From the NCBI GenBank assembly GCA_044371545.1, contig JBILTM010000007.1, forward strand, positions 1 through 44,866: DNA of 44,866 nucleotides, read 5' to 3'. The DNA comes from UBA4615 sp044371545 (GTDB lineage Bacteria > Pseudomonadota > Gammaproteobacteria > Burkholderiales > Burkholderiaceae_E). The translations under genes were made by a program, and so were the position numbers. Of this stretch, positions 15,817 through 24,477 are shown piece after piece. Within the stretch, counting starts at the first letter, position 1. Every line of letters starts with the position of its first letter. Below the pieces are notes generated by a model. That model ran no database searches. It had not been told where the DNA came from and saw nothing but the letters and a program-made list of their open reading frames with translations.

Positions 15817-18495
15817 ATGACCGACCTGTCCGACGCCAAGAAGCTCGCCGAGTACCGGATGACCCACAAGGTCCGGTTCGTCACCGCCGCCTCGCTGTTC
15901 GACGGCCACGACGCGTCGATCAACATCATGCGGCGCATCCTGCAGTCGATGGGCTGCGAGGTGATCCACCTCGGGCACAACCGCTCGGTGAAGGAGGTCG
16001 TCGACTGCGCGCTGCAGGAGGACGTGCAGGGCATCGCGGTGTCCTCGTACCAGGGCGGGCACGTCGAGTACTTCAAGTACATGATCGACCTGCTGCGCGC
16101 CAACGGCGCGGGCCACGTGAAGGTCTTCGGCGGCGGCGGCGGCGTGATCGTGCCGGCCGAGATCCGCGAGCTGCACGCCTACGGCGTCGAGCGGATCTAT
16201 TCGCCCGAGGACGGCCAGAAGATGGGCCTGGCCGGCATGATCGGCGACATGATCGCGCGCTGCGACATCGACCTGACGCCGTACGCGCCCGCGTCGCTCG
16301 ACGCGATCGTGCTGCCGGCGGGCGCGTCGGCGGCGACCGAGGACGGCCGCACCGCGATCGCCCGCTCGCGCCGCGCGCTCGCGCAGCTGCTCACCGCGCT
16401 GGAGAACGGCGTGCCGCCGGGCGGCCTCGACGCCGCCGGCTTCGCCGCGCTGCGCACCGAGCTGCACACGCGCGCCGACACCGCGAAGACGCCGACGCTC
16501 GGCATCACCGGCACCGGCGGCGCCGGCAAGTCGAGCCTGACCGACGAGCTGGTGCGCCGCTTCCGGCTCGACCAGGACGACGCGCTGCGCGTGGCGATCA
16601 TCTCGGTCGACCCGACCCGCCGCAAGTCCGGCGGCGCGCTGCTCGGCGACCGCATCCGGATGAACGCGATCGACCACGCGAACGTGTTCATGCGCTCGCT
16701 CGCGACGCGCGACGCCGGCAGCGAGATCAGCCAGGCGCTGCCCGACGTGATCGCCGCGTGCAAGGTCGCCGGCTTCGACCTGATCGTCGTCGAGACCTCG
16801 GGCATCGGGCAGGGCGACGCCGCGATCGTGCCGCTGGTCGACAGCACGCTCTACGTGATGACGCCCGAGTTCGGCGCGGCGAGCCAGCTCGAGAAGATCG
16901 ACATGCTCGACTTCGCCGACTTCGTCGCGATCAACAAGTTCGACCGCAAGGGCGCGATGGACGCGCTGCGCGACGTCTCCAAGCAGGTGCAGCGCAACCG
17001 CGAGCTCTGGACGACGCCGCCCGAGCGCATGCCGGTGTTCGGCACTCAGGCCTCGCGATTCAACGACGACGGGGTGACTGCGCTCTACCAGGGGCTGCTC
17101 GGCAGGCTGGTCGAGCTCGGCCTGAAGCTGCCGCTCGGCGACCGCGCGCGCGAGGGCGCACCCGAATACACCGGCGAGCAGGGCGCGGCGGCCGCGACCG
17201 GCGGGCGCCTCGCGCGCGTCGGCCAGCGCCACTCGAGCGCGCGCTCGACGATCGTGCCGCCGGCGCGCGTGCGGTATCTGGCCGACATCGCCGACACCGT
17301 GCGCGGCTACAAGCGCAAGGCGCGCGCCCAGGCGAAGCTCGCCCGCGAGGTCCAGCAGCTTCGCGAGACCGCGCGGATGCTGCACGAGGACGACGCGACG
17401 AAGTCCGGGGCGCGCGACACGGTGAGCGCGCTCGCCGCGCGTCGGGAGAGTGGACTCGAGGCCGCCTCGCGCAAGCTGCTCGCGATGTGGCCCGACATGC
17501 AGCGCGCCTACTCGGGCGACGAGTACGTGGTGAAGATCCGCGACAAGGAGATCCGGACCTCGCTCGTGCGCACCTCGCTGTCGGGCACCAAGATCCGCAA
17601 GGTCGTGCTGCCGCAGTACGAGGACCACGGCGAGCTGCTGAAGTGGCTGCTGCTCGAGAACGTGCCCGGCTCGTTCCCGTACGCCGCGGGCGTCTTCGCC
17701 TTCAAGCGCGAGAACGAGGACCCGACGCGGATGTTCGCCGGCGAGGGCGACGCGTTCCGCACCAACACCCGCTTCAAGCTGCTCTCCGAGGGCATGCCCG
17801 CCAAGCGCCTGTCGACCGCGTTCGACAGCGTCACGCTGTACGGCAACGACCCGGGCCTGCGGCCGGACATCTACGGCAAGGTCGGCAACTCGGGCGTGTC
17901 GATCGCGACGCTCGACGACATGAAGGTGCTCTACGGCGGCTTCGACCTCTGCGACCCGGCCACCAGCGTGTCGATGACGATCAATGGCCCGGCGCCCTCG
18001 ATCCTCGCGATGTTCATGAACACCGCGATCGACCAGCAGGTCGAGAAGTTCGCCGCGCAGAACGGGCGCCAGCCGACCGACGACGAGATCGCGAAGATCC
18101 GCGCGTGGACGCTGGCCAACGTGCGCGGCACGGTGCAGGCCGACATCCTCAAGGAGGACCAGGGCCAGAACACCTGCATCTTCTCGACCGAGTTCTCGCT
18201 GAAGGTGATGGGCGACATCCAGGCGTACTTCGTCCACCACGACGTGCGCAACTTCTACTCGGTGTCGATCTCCGGCTACCACATCGCCGAGGCCGGCGCG
18301 AACCCGATCTCGCAGCTCGCCTTCACGCTGTCGAACGGCTTCACCTTCGTCGAGGCGTACCTGGCCCGCGGCATGCACATCGACGACTTCGCGCCGAACC
18401 TGTCGTTCTTCTTCAGCAACGGCATGGACCCGGAGTACACCGTGATGGGCCGCGTGGCGCGGCGCATCTGGGCGGTCGCGATGCGCGACCGCTAA
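15817..18495 (+). CDS. icmF: Fused isobutyryl-CoA mutase IcmF, first 892 residues before an in-frame TAA
   Basis: IcmF interconverts isobutyryl-CoA and n-butyryl-CoA with adenosylcobalamin and carries its own G-protein chaperone. Visible in order: the B12-binding domain (FDGHDASINIMRRILQSMGC, with base-off His31), the MeaI-type GTPase (P-loop GTGGAGKSS near 231-240, VVETSGIGQGD near 324, NKFD near 373) and most of the mutase barrel (from about 560; NVPGSFPYAAGVF, SVSISGYHIAEAGANP). The frame then hits TAA at 18493-18495, where the family has Tyr (DRYGANERSQ), and continues open in the same frame for 243 more codons to the normal end. The truncated product lacks the end of the catalytic barrel and is unlikely to be active. 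Confidence 0.88.
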   Translation: MTDLSDAKKLAEYRMTHKVRFVTAASLFDGHDASINIMRRILQSMGCEVIHLGHNRSVKEVVDCALQEDVQGIAVSSYQGGHVEYFKYMIDLLRANGAGHVKVFGGGGGVIVPAEIRELHAYGVERIYSPEDGQKMGLAGMIGDMIARCDIDLTPYAPASLDAIVLPAGASAATEDGRTAIARSRRALAQLLTALENGVPPGGLDAAGFAALRTELHTRADTAKTPTLGITGTGGAGKSSLTDELVRRFRLDQDDALRVAIISVDPTRRKSGGALLGDRIRMNAIDHANVFMRSLATRDAGSEISQALPDVIAACKVAGFDLIVVETSGIGQGDAAIVPLVDSTLYVMTPEFGAASQLEKIDMLDFADFVAINKFDRKGAMDALRDVSKQVQRNRELWTTPPERMPVFGTQASRFNDDGVTALYQGLLGRLVELGLKLPLGDRAREGAPEYTGEQGAAAATGGRLARVGQRHSSARSTIVPPARVRYLADIADTVRGYKRKARAQAKLAREVQQLRETARMLHEDDATKSGARDTVSALAARRESGLEAASRKLLAMWPDMQRAYSGDEYVVKIRDKEIRTSLVRTSLSGTKIRKVVLPQYEDHGELLKWLLLENVPGSFPYAAGVFAFKRENEDPTRMFAGEGDAFRTNTRFKLLSEGMPAKRLSTAFDSVTLYGNDPGLRPDIYGKVGNSGVSIATLDDMKVLYGGFDLCDPATSVSMTINGPAPSILAMFMNTAIDQQVEKFAAQNGRQPTDDEIAKIRAWTLANVRGTVQADILKEDQGQNTCIFSTEFSLKVMGDIQAYFVHHDVRNFYSVSISGYHIAEAGANPISQLAFTLSNGFTFVEAYLARGMHIDDFAPNLSFFFSNGMDPEYTVMGRVARRIWAVAMRDR

Positions 18496-19224
18496 GGCGC
18501 CAACGAGCGCAGCCAGAAGCTCAAGTACCACTGCCAGACCAGCGGGCGCTCGCTGCACGCGCAGGAGATCCAGTTCAACGACATCCGCACGACGCTGCAG
18601 GCGCTGATCGCGACCTACGACAACGCCAACAGCCTGCACACCAACGCGTTCGACGAGGCGATCACGACGCCGACCGAGGAGAGCGTGCGCCGCGCGATGG
18701 CGATCCAGCTGATCATCAACCGCGAGTGGGGGCTGGCCAAGAACGAGAACCCGCTGCAGGGCTCGTTCGTGGTCGAGGAGCTGACCGAGCTGGTCGAGGA
18801 GGCGGTGCTCGCCGAATTCGAGCGGATCGCCGAGCGCGGCGGCGTGCTGGGCGCGATGGAGACCGGCTACCAGCGCGGCCGGATCCAGGACGAGTCGATG
18901 CACTACGAGCACCTGAAGCACACCGGCGAATACCCGATCATCGGCGTGAACACCTTCAGGAACCCTCGCGGCGACACCACGCCCGAGACGCTGGAGCTCG
19001 CGCGCTCGACCGAGGACGAGAAGCGGTCCCAACTCGCGCGGCTCGAGGCCTTCCACGGACGCAACGCGGCGCAGGCTCAGGCGATGCTGCGCCGGCTGCG
19101 CGACACCGTGATCGCCGACGGCAACGTGTTCGATGTGCTGATGGACGCGGTGCGGGTGTGCTCGCTCGGGCAGATCACCAACGCGCTGTTCGAGGTGGGC
19201 GGGCAGTACCGGCGCAACATGTAG
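18496..19224 (+). pseudogene. icmF: Remaining 3' part of icmF, cut off by the in-frame TAA
   Basis: Directly after the TAA the same frame continues GANERSQKLKYHCQTSGRSL and runs to TAG at 19222-19224 with intact family sequence (HTNAFDEAITTPTEESVRRA; RGGVLGAMETGYQRGRI; LMDAVRVCSLGQITNALFEV). No deletion or frameshift is seen, only the stop codon. ATG 18685 is the first internal start, but a product from there would lack a coherent domain. Together with the upstream part the full gene would encode 1135 residues, normal for IcmF. Confidence 0.85.
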
Positions 19225-19548
19225 GTGGGTCGTCGCGGGCCTTTTCGACGGGCGCTCGGTGTCGGCGGCGCCGCGGGCCCGCATCGGTGGCCCGGCAGCG
19301 GCACCGCCGACGTCCGGAAGAACCTGGTCACGCTGACCATGCTCGGCGCACCCACGTAGGGTCCGGCCGTGCGGCGCGCGTGGCGGGGTGTCCGCACCGA
19401 GGTCGGCGCCCCGACGAAGCCGCAGCAGTTCGAGCTTCGCGAGTATCGAGGCCGAACGAGCCCCCGGCGAATCGTCGGGTGCCGGGCGACCCGTGCCGAC
19501 TCCGGCGGTCGCGGGGCGGTCGGAACACCCTGTGCGCCGCGAGACCGG
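19225..19548. other. Gene-free gap between icmF and the PEP-CTERM-like gene
   Basis: No gene is supported. A short plus-strand frame ending at 19359 (KNLVTLTMLGAPT, then stop) looks protein-like but is too short to assign and may be another gene remnant. The two flanking genes converge here; no clear terminator hairpin with a T-run was found. Confidence 0.35.
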
Positions 19549-20238
19549 TCAGGCTTGCCTGCGCCGTGCCGTACCGATACCGACCAAGCCGAGACCCAGC
19601 AGAGCGATCGTGGCGGGGATCGGAACGGCCCCTGCCGTGGGCGGGAAGCCTGCCGTGACCGCATCTTCGGCCACGTCGGAATAGGCACCGCGGAGGAACG
19701 TGATGGTCGACCGATTGGGGAACTGACTGCGCGTGAAGCTGTACTCGATCCAGCCATAACGAACGTCCGACATTCCGTAGCTGCCCAGACCGGTCGCAAT
19801 ACCGAGGTAGCCGTCGTGCGACTCACTCCAGGCGTCTTTGGCGATGCCTTCGATACCCGCAACGACGCCGGGAGAAAGGATGGTGTAGCCGCCGAACCCG
19901 GGATGAAACGCAGAGTTCAGGAAGACAAAGTCGCCAAAGCCGATCCGTTCGCCCGCTGCATAGGAGCGCAGAAAGAACTGGCCGGATACGTTTATCGTGG
20001 TGGTCGAGAAGAAGCCGCCGTCAGGTCTCGTGAAATCAAGGCTGTCTCCCCGTGCGCCCGGGTCCAGGATGAACGAGCCCGCGCCACCCAGGCCGATCGA
20101 GGTGTCGGGGATGTCAGCGATGCCGCTGCCTTGGGTATAGGTCCCGGATATGGCGAAGGGCACGACGGCCGCGCCGGCGAGCCCAGCAACCAGGGACAGG
20201 CCGGCACCGGCGGCGTACAGGGCTGCTCTCGTCGTCAT
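19549..20238 (-). CDS. PEP-CTERM-like secreted protein with VPIPAT sorting tail
   Basis: The 229-residue protein starts with a signal peptide (MTTRAALYAAGAGLSLVAGL, cleavage near AGAA), has a Gly- and aromatic-rich extracellular body (PGFGGYTILSPGVVAGIEG; YLGIATGLGSYGMSDVRYG) and ends with a C-terminal sorting signal: VPIPATIALLGLGLVG, then a basic cluster ARRRQA. Such tails are recognised by exosortase, linking the protein to exopolysaccharide and surface display. The usual motif is VPEP; here Glu is replaced by Ile. GGTGGAG lies about 9 bases before the ATG. It has more AT and different codon use than its neighbours. No exosortase gene is in the window. Confidence 0.8.
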   Translation of the reverse strand: MTTRAALYAAGAGLSLVAGLAGAAVVPFAISGTYTQGSGIADIPDTSIGLGGAGSFILDPGARGDSLDFTRPDGGFFSTTTINVSGQFFLRSYAAGERIGFGDFVFLNSAFHPGFGGYTILSPGVVAGIEGIAKDAWSESHDGYLGIATGLGSYGMSDVRYGWIEYSFTRSQFPNRSTITFLRGAYSDVAEDAVTAGFPPTAGAVPIPATIALLGLGLVGIGTARRRQA

Positions 20239-20627
20239 GGCTGCGTCTCCACCTGAAGGCGGGCGAAGCGCGGACCGCGCCTGACTCTCCCGGCCTCGTT
20301 CACGCTTAGCAAGACTCGCGCCGGGGCAGGTAAGGTCTTGAATCGACTGCACCCGAGCCCGGCCGGTCCACGCGCTGAAGCAGGCGCTGTAAGCGTTTCC
20401 GACAACGGCGCCGGTCGGCAGTACCCCCTCGGTCGCCGGCCGGTCCGGGCGGTGGCGGGTCAGTCCCCGGACAGGCTCTTCGACAACGGGAACGACACGC
20501 GCTCCTCGACGTCGACGTCGACGGGCGCGGCGCGCTCAGGCCGGCGTGCCCGTCCCCGACGCGTCGTCGATCGCCGCATCGAGCTGCTCGAGCGCCGCGG
20601 CCGCGAACGCGATCATGTTCGCGTGCC
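20239..20627. other. Non-coding or degraded stretch with two unidentified minus-strand gene ends
   Basis: On the minus strand one frame ends at 20460-20462 after PVDVDVEERVSFPLSKSLSG, and another near 20536 after AFAAAALEQLDAAIDDASGT. Both look like natural protein C-termini but are only 25-30 residues long and have no start, so they are probably remnants. No family could be named. 20239-20350 is the leader of the PEP-CTERM-like gene. Confidence 0.35.
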
Positions 20628-20795
20628 GAACAGATGGCCAGCTGGATGGGCCTGCCCGGTACGACGCGGGTCCCGGAGTTGCGCGACCGAATGCGTCGAG
20701 ACTCGTGCAAGGTGGAGCAGGTCGCACAGAGCGTCCTGTCAGCCCTGTCCACGCAGCGCACCGATCCGGCTTTCGCGCCGAAGGGTCGGGGCTGA
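20628..20795 (+). pseudogene. Unidentified C-terminal gene fragment (55 codons)
   Basis: A plus-strand frame with normal amino-acid use reads EQMASWMGLPGTTRVPELRD and then a helical stretch (SCKVEQVAQSVLSALSTQR), ending at TGA 20793-20795. It has no start codon context and is followed 12 bases later by an IcmF-like fragment in another frame. The family is not recognised. Confidence 0.35.
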
Positions 20796-20807
20796 CGGCG
20801 CGTTCAG

Positions 20808-20918
20808 GCGAACGGCGTGTTCGAGACGCCGATGGACGCGGTGCGCGTCGCCTCGCCGGGTCGGATCGACACCGCGCTGTTGGAGGTGGGAGGGCCGTCC
20901 CGGCGCAGCGACCTGTAG
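20808..20918 (+). pseudogene. icmF: Decayed copy of the IcmF C-terminus
   Basis: The frame reads NGVFETP, then MDAVRVASPGRIDTALLEVGG, PSRRSDL and TAG. It aligns nearly end to end with the C-terminus of the icmF gene 1.7 kb upstream (VFDVL, MDAVRVCSLGQITNALFEVGG, QYRRNM, TAG), with 19 of about 34 residues identical by eye and clear DNA-level similarity. Nothing of IcmF precedes it: a stop lies 12 bases upstream. It is the tail of a second mutase copy or a partial duplication that has drifted. Confidence 0.75.
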
Positions 20919-20950
20919 CGGGTTTCGTCCTGCACGGTGCCCGGCGTGCC

Positions 20951-21292
20951 TCATGGCCGACGAACCGACCCTGATGTCTCGGGTTCGCGTCCCCGGCCCG
21001 CCTTCGTCGATCGACGGGCACCGGCGGATGGGGTCGACACGCGTATCCGACCCTGTCCGATCAGTTCGGCGACCTCCTCCTCGAGCGCCGATCGCAGCTG
21101 CAGCATGGCCCGGCTGATCGGCCGACCGCGCGCCATGACCAGCATGCGGGTGATCGTGAGACCGTCGACGGGGACCGAGGCGAGCCCCTGCGTGGCGTCC
21201 TGGGCGGACACCGCCGAGTAGGGCAAGATGCCGTAACCCCACCCGCCCGCGATGATCTGCTTCAGGGGCTCGATGCTGTCGATCCGGCGGCG
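20951..21292 (-). pseudogene. LysR-family regulator, C-terminal effector part only (5' truncated)
   Basis: Reading leftward from about 21292 the minus strand encodes DSIEPLKQIIAGGWGYGILP, YSAVSAQDATQGLASVPVDG and RPISRAMLQLRSALEEEVAE, which matches the end of a LysR effector-binding domain (the WG-x-LP-x-x-x turn and the final helix). The DNA-binding domain and most of the effector domain are missing. Beyond RIRV the frame runs on into a non-conserved tail to 20951, so the natural stop may also have been lost. Confidence 0.7.
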
Positions 21293-21299
21293 CGGCGCC

Positions 21300-21389
21300 G
21301 CCCGCGGTGCGCGACTGCGGGATGCGCGACCGCCGGCTGGTCGATCCCGACGGCAACGAGCCGTCGTTCGGCGAACCGACCGGGTGATG
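21300..21389 (+). pseudogene. C-terminal fragment of a glyoxalase/VOC-family protein
   Basis: The plus strand reads MRDRRLVDPDGNEPSFGEPT before TGA near 21387-21389. The pattern R-x-x-x-x-DPDGN-x-x-x-FGEP is characteristic of the last strand of vicinal-oxygen-chelate proteins, including the position of the final metal-binding Glu. Everything upstream is missing; the fragment abuts the truncated LysR fragment, which points the other way. Confidence 0.6.
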
Positions 21390-21740
21390 GCGTCGACGGC
21401 GGGTGCCGGACACGTGCCGTGCCGGCCCCGCCGTCATCCGACCGGCGCAGGGCTTGCCGTCAGCACCGGGAACCGGGCGAAGTCCCGGGCGGCCGACCTA
21501 AGCCCGGCCACGCCGTACGCGAGACAGATCGCGGGCGTGGCTGTCCTGCGGATGCGGGGATGTGTGCCGAGCACTGGTGATCACGTAAGCCGTCGGACCG
21601 ATCTCGCCGTGCAACGGCCGGCGCGTGCGCAGACCCGCGGGGGCTACTTCGTTCGTCTCAGACCGAACGGGCTCGGTCCTGTGGACGGTGGCGGGCCGCA
21701 CGGGGCGCTGACACCGTGCTCGGCTTCGACTTCGCAGGCC
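21390..21740. other. No gene recognised; possible IS91-flanking sequence
   Basis: Both strands lack a supported gene. A 6-bp inverted repeat (CGTTCG-N8-CGAACG, 21650-21669) lies shortly before the IS91-like remnant and might belong to its end, but this cannot be shown here. Confidence 0.3.
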
Positions 21741-21906
21741 TCGGCGCGCCTGGTGGATCACGTCATCGCGCAGGTGCCGGTGCGGCAGTGGGTACTGTCG
21801 CTGCCGATCCTGCTGCGGCCGCTGCAGGCGGCGGCGGTCACGTACCGCATTGCCTTCGGATCGCGCGCCGGCCAGAGGGTGCTGACGCTGCGAGGCGACG
21901 CAAGGT
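21741..21906 (+). mobile_element. IS91-family transposase remnant with internal deletion
   Basis: The frame reads SARLVDHVIAQVPVRQWVLS followed by LPILLR, typical of the segment after the N-terminal zinc finger of IS91-type (Y2) transposases, and continues directly into PLQAAAVTYRIAFGSRAGQR and VLTLRG, which in intact proteins lies a few hundred residues further on. The zinc-finger start, the middle and the catalytic C-terminal part are missing. It cannot be active. Confidence 0.7.
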
Positions 21907-22275
21907 GTGACCGGCCGGGGTCGCCGGCACGTCCCCGGCGGGCCGGTACCGCTCGACGCTTCGACGACGCCCGACTGAGGCCGGGCGGTCGGCGCTGCCC
22001 GCAAGAAACCGGCGATCGCCCGGCGCGCCAGGGCCCTCTGTGCATTGCCGTATCGACGGCACCGGGAACGTCGATGTCGATCTCGAATCCCCGCCGCGAC
22101 ATGGGGCGGCAGACTGCGGCGCGGTACCGGGCCTGCGATTTGACAGGGCGCCGTGATTGACGAATCATCAACGCGCACCGGTTGTCTCCCACTGCACACG
22201 GTCCTGCCCACGGACCCCATGGTTTGACGGCCACCCTCTGCGCGACGGTCGGCCGCTTCGAGCAGGATCTCCCCT
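21907..22275. promoter_or_regulatory. Upstream region of the hyuAB operon
   Basis: No gene is seen. A weak, imperfect dyad TTGACGAATCATCAA lies at 22157-22171, about 105 bases before the hyuA ATG. It resembles the outer half-sites of the two RutR-like operators at 28899 and 34477 but has one base less between the arms and one arm mismatch. It may be a degenerate operator or chance. Confidence 0.35.
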
Positions 22276-24477
22276 ATGTCGAGTACTCCCGACGCGCCGC
22301 CGACCGGTAGCGCCGGCGCCCCGGAACCGCGCGCGGACCACGCCGTCGACCCGACCTCGCCCGGGCATTCCGGGTCTTCGCCGCGCGGCCCGCGGCTGAG
22401 GATCGGGTGCGACATCGGCGGCACGTTCACCGACATCGTGGTCGAACTCCCGGACGGCTCGCTGCACATCAACAAGACCTCGACCACCCCGGACGACCCC
22501 GGTCGTGCAGTGGTCGAGGGGATCCGCTCGGTGCTCGCCCGGACCGGCATCGCGCCCGGCGCGGTGACCGAGATCGTCCACGGCACCACGGCGGCGTCGA
22601 ACCTCATCCTGCAGAAGGCGGGCGCACGGGTCGGTCTGATCGCGACCCGCGGGTTCCGCGATGTGCTCGAGATCGGCCGCATCCGCACCCCGACGATGTT
22701 CGACCTCACCTGGTCGAAGCCGGAGCCGCTCGCCCCCCGGCGCTGGCGCCGCGAGGTCGGCGAGCGCATCGGCGCCGACGGCGCGGTGGTCCGCCCGCTC
22801 GATCCGGAGGAGGTGCGCGGCGTGGCGGCGTTCTTCCGGGACGAAGGCATCGAGGCGGTGGCGATCACGTTCATCAACAGCCACGCGAATCCGGTCCACG
22901 AACTCGCCACCAAGCGGATCCTCGAGTCGGAGTACCTGGAACTCCTCGTGACCGCCGCCGGCGCGGGCCGGCGGGCCTTGCGCGCGTCCCCGCGCACCAG
23001 CACGACCGTGGTCAACGCCTACATCCTGCCGGCGATGCGGGTCTATCTCGCACGGCTCAGGCGCGACCTCGGTGCGCTCGGTGTCCACGCGCCGATCCAG
23101 GTCATGGCCTCCAACGGCGGCATGATGGGGCTCACCGCCGCGAGCGAGCGGCCGGTGTTCGCGGTGGCCTCCGGGCCGGCCGGAGGGGTCACCGGCGCGG
23201 CCCGTCTGGCCGACGTCACCGGTGCACGGGATGCGATCGTGTTCGACATGGGCGGCACCACCGCCAAGGCCTCGATCATCACCGATGGCCAGCCGGCCCT
23301 CACCAACGAGTACGAGTTCCGCGACGGCATCTCCTCGCCCAGCCGGTTCGTCAAGGGCGGCGGGTACGTGCTCAAGGTGCCGGCCATCGACATCGCCGAG
23401 GTCGGTGCCGGCGGCGGCTCGGTCGCCTCGATCGATGCCGGGGGGCTGCTGACCGTCGGGCCCGAGTCGGTCGGCGCCTGGCCCGGGCCGGCCTGCTACG
23501 GCCTCGGCAACGACCGCCCGACCGTCACCGACGCGAACATGGCGCTCGGCTTCCTGAATCCGGTCGCGCTCGCCGGCGGCAGCCTGAAGGTCGACCCCGA
23601 GGCGGCCCGCGCCGCGATCGCACGGCACATCGGCGGGCCGCTGGGCCTGGACGTGATCGACGCGGCCCACGGCATCCGCCACATCGCCAACGTCAACATG
23701 GCCCGGGCGATCCGCGCGGTCACCGTGGAGCGCGGCCGCGATCCGCGTGACCTGGTGATGGTGGCGTTCGGCGGCGGCGGCCCGGTGCATGCGGTCGACG
23801 TCGCCCGGCTGCTGGGGGTACGCCGCGTCATCGCGCCGGTGATGGCCGGTGTCTTCTGCTCGGCCGGCATGCTCGCTGCCGATGCCGAGCATGACTTCCT
23901 GCGGGCGGTGCTGCGGCCCTTCGATGGCATCGACCCGGTGTCGATCGCGGTGGCCATCGCGGAATTGCGCAGGCTCGGCGAGACCACCCTCGCCGCGGAA
24001 GGCTACCCGCCGGCCTCGGTCGCGTTCTCGCTGCGTGCCGACTGCCGTTACCTGGGCCAGTCCTCGGAGCTCACGATCCCGGTGCGCGGCGACCGGCTCG
24101 ACGGCCCCACGCTCGCGGCACTGCGCGACGACTTCCAGCGCTCGTACCTCGAGACCTTCGGCTATTCGAGCGACGAGCCCCTCGAACTCGTCAACCTGCG
24201 CCTCGGGGCGCGGGGCCTGAGCGCCGACCGCCTGGACTTCCGTCGCGTCCGCCTGGCGAGCGATGCGGTGGAGGGCGGCGGCGGCCGCCGGATGGTCAGC
24301 TTCGAGCGGGGCGCCGCGGCACTCGAGACCCCGATCGTCGCCCGCGGATCGATGACCGGCCGGGTGATCGAGGGTCCGCTCATCATCGAGTCCTACGACA
24401 CCACCATCGTCGTGCCCCCGGGGGCCCGCGCCTCGGCCGACCCGATCGGCAACCTCACCATCGACATCGAGTCATGA
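22276..24477 (+). CDS. hyuA: Hydantoinase/oxoprolinase family protein, subunit A
   Basis: The 733-residue protein belongs to the ATP-using family that includes N-methylhydantoinase, 5-oxoprolinase, caprolactamase and acetophenone carboxylase subunits. It shows GCDIGGTFTDIVVELPDG (phosphate-binding, about 44-61), VHGTTAASNLILQKAGARVG, the second ATP motif AIVFDMGGTTAKAS and VMVAFGGGGPVHA. Residues 1-40 are a Pro/Ser-rich, non-conserved extension. The segment near 216-235 (VTAAGAGRRALRASPRTSTT) differs from the usual family sequence (S-x-x-VLPEIREYERTSTT) although the frame is kept. The stop overlaps hyuB (ATGA). Together they probably open a cyclic amide ring with ATP; the substrate is unknown. 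Confidence 0.88.
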   Translation: MSSTPDAPPTGSAGAPEPRADHAVDPTSPGHSGSSPRGPRLRIGCDIGGTFTDIVVELPDGSLHINKTSTTPDDPGRAVVEGIRSVLARTGIAPGAVTEIVHGTTAASNLILQKAGARVGLIATRGFRDVLEIGRIRTPTMFDLTWSKPEPLAPRRWRREVGERIGADGAVVRPLDPEEVRGVAAFFRDEGIEAVAITFINSHANPVHELATKRILESEYLELLVTAAGAGRRALRASPRTSTTVVNAYILPAMRVYLARLRRDLGALGVHAPIQVMASNGGMMGLTAASERPVFAVASGPAGGVTGAARLADVTGARDAIVFDMGGTTAKASIITDGQPALTNEYEFRDGISSPSRFVKGGGYVLKVPAIDIAEVGAGGGSVASIDAGGLLTVGPESVGAWPGPACYGLGNDRPTVTDANMALGFLNPVALAGGSLKVDPEAARAAIARHIGGPLGLDVIDAAHGIRHIANVNMARAIRAVTVERGRDPRDLVMVAFGGGGPVHAVDVARLLGVRRVIAPVMAGVFCSAGMLAADAEHDFLRAVLRPFDGIDPVSIAVAIAELRRLGETTLAAEGYPPASVAFSLRADCRYLGQSSELTIPVRGDRLDGPTLAALRDDFQRSYLETFGYSSDEPLELVNLRLGARGLSADRLDFRRVRLASDAVEGGGGRRMVSFERGAAALETPIVARGSMTGRVIEGPLIIESYDTTIVVPPGARASADPIGNLTIDIES

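Noticed and set aside
18493..18495. TAA in icmF as a recoded or read-through codon
   Set aside because: UAA recoding is not known for this enzyme or this bacterial group, and the site aligns with an ordinary Tyr. A mutation or error is simpler.
15688..19284. Minus-strand open frame of 1198 codons opposite icmF
   Set aside because: It is antisense to a recognised enzyme and its translation is low-complexity Arg/His/Val; no start signal is seen.
22157..22171. Third full RutR-like operator upstream of hyuA
   Set aside because: The dyad is one base shorter and has an arm mismatch; it was kept only as a weak note in the hyuA upstream region.
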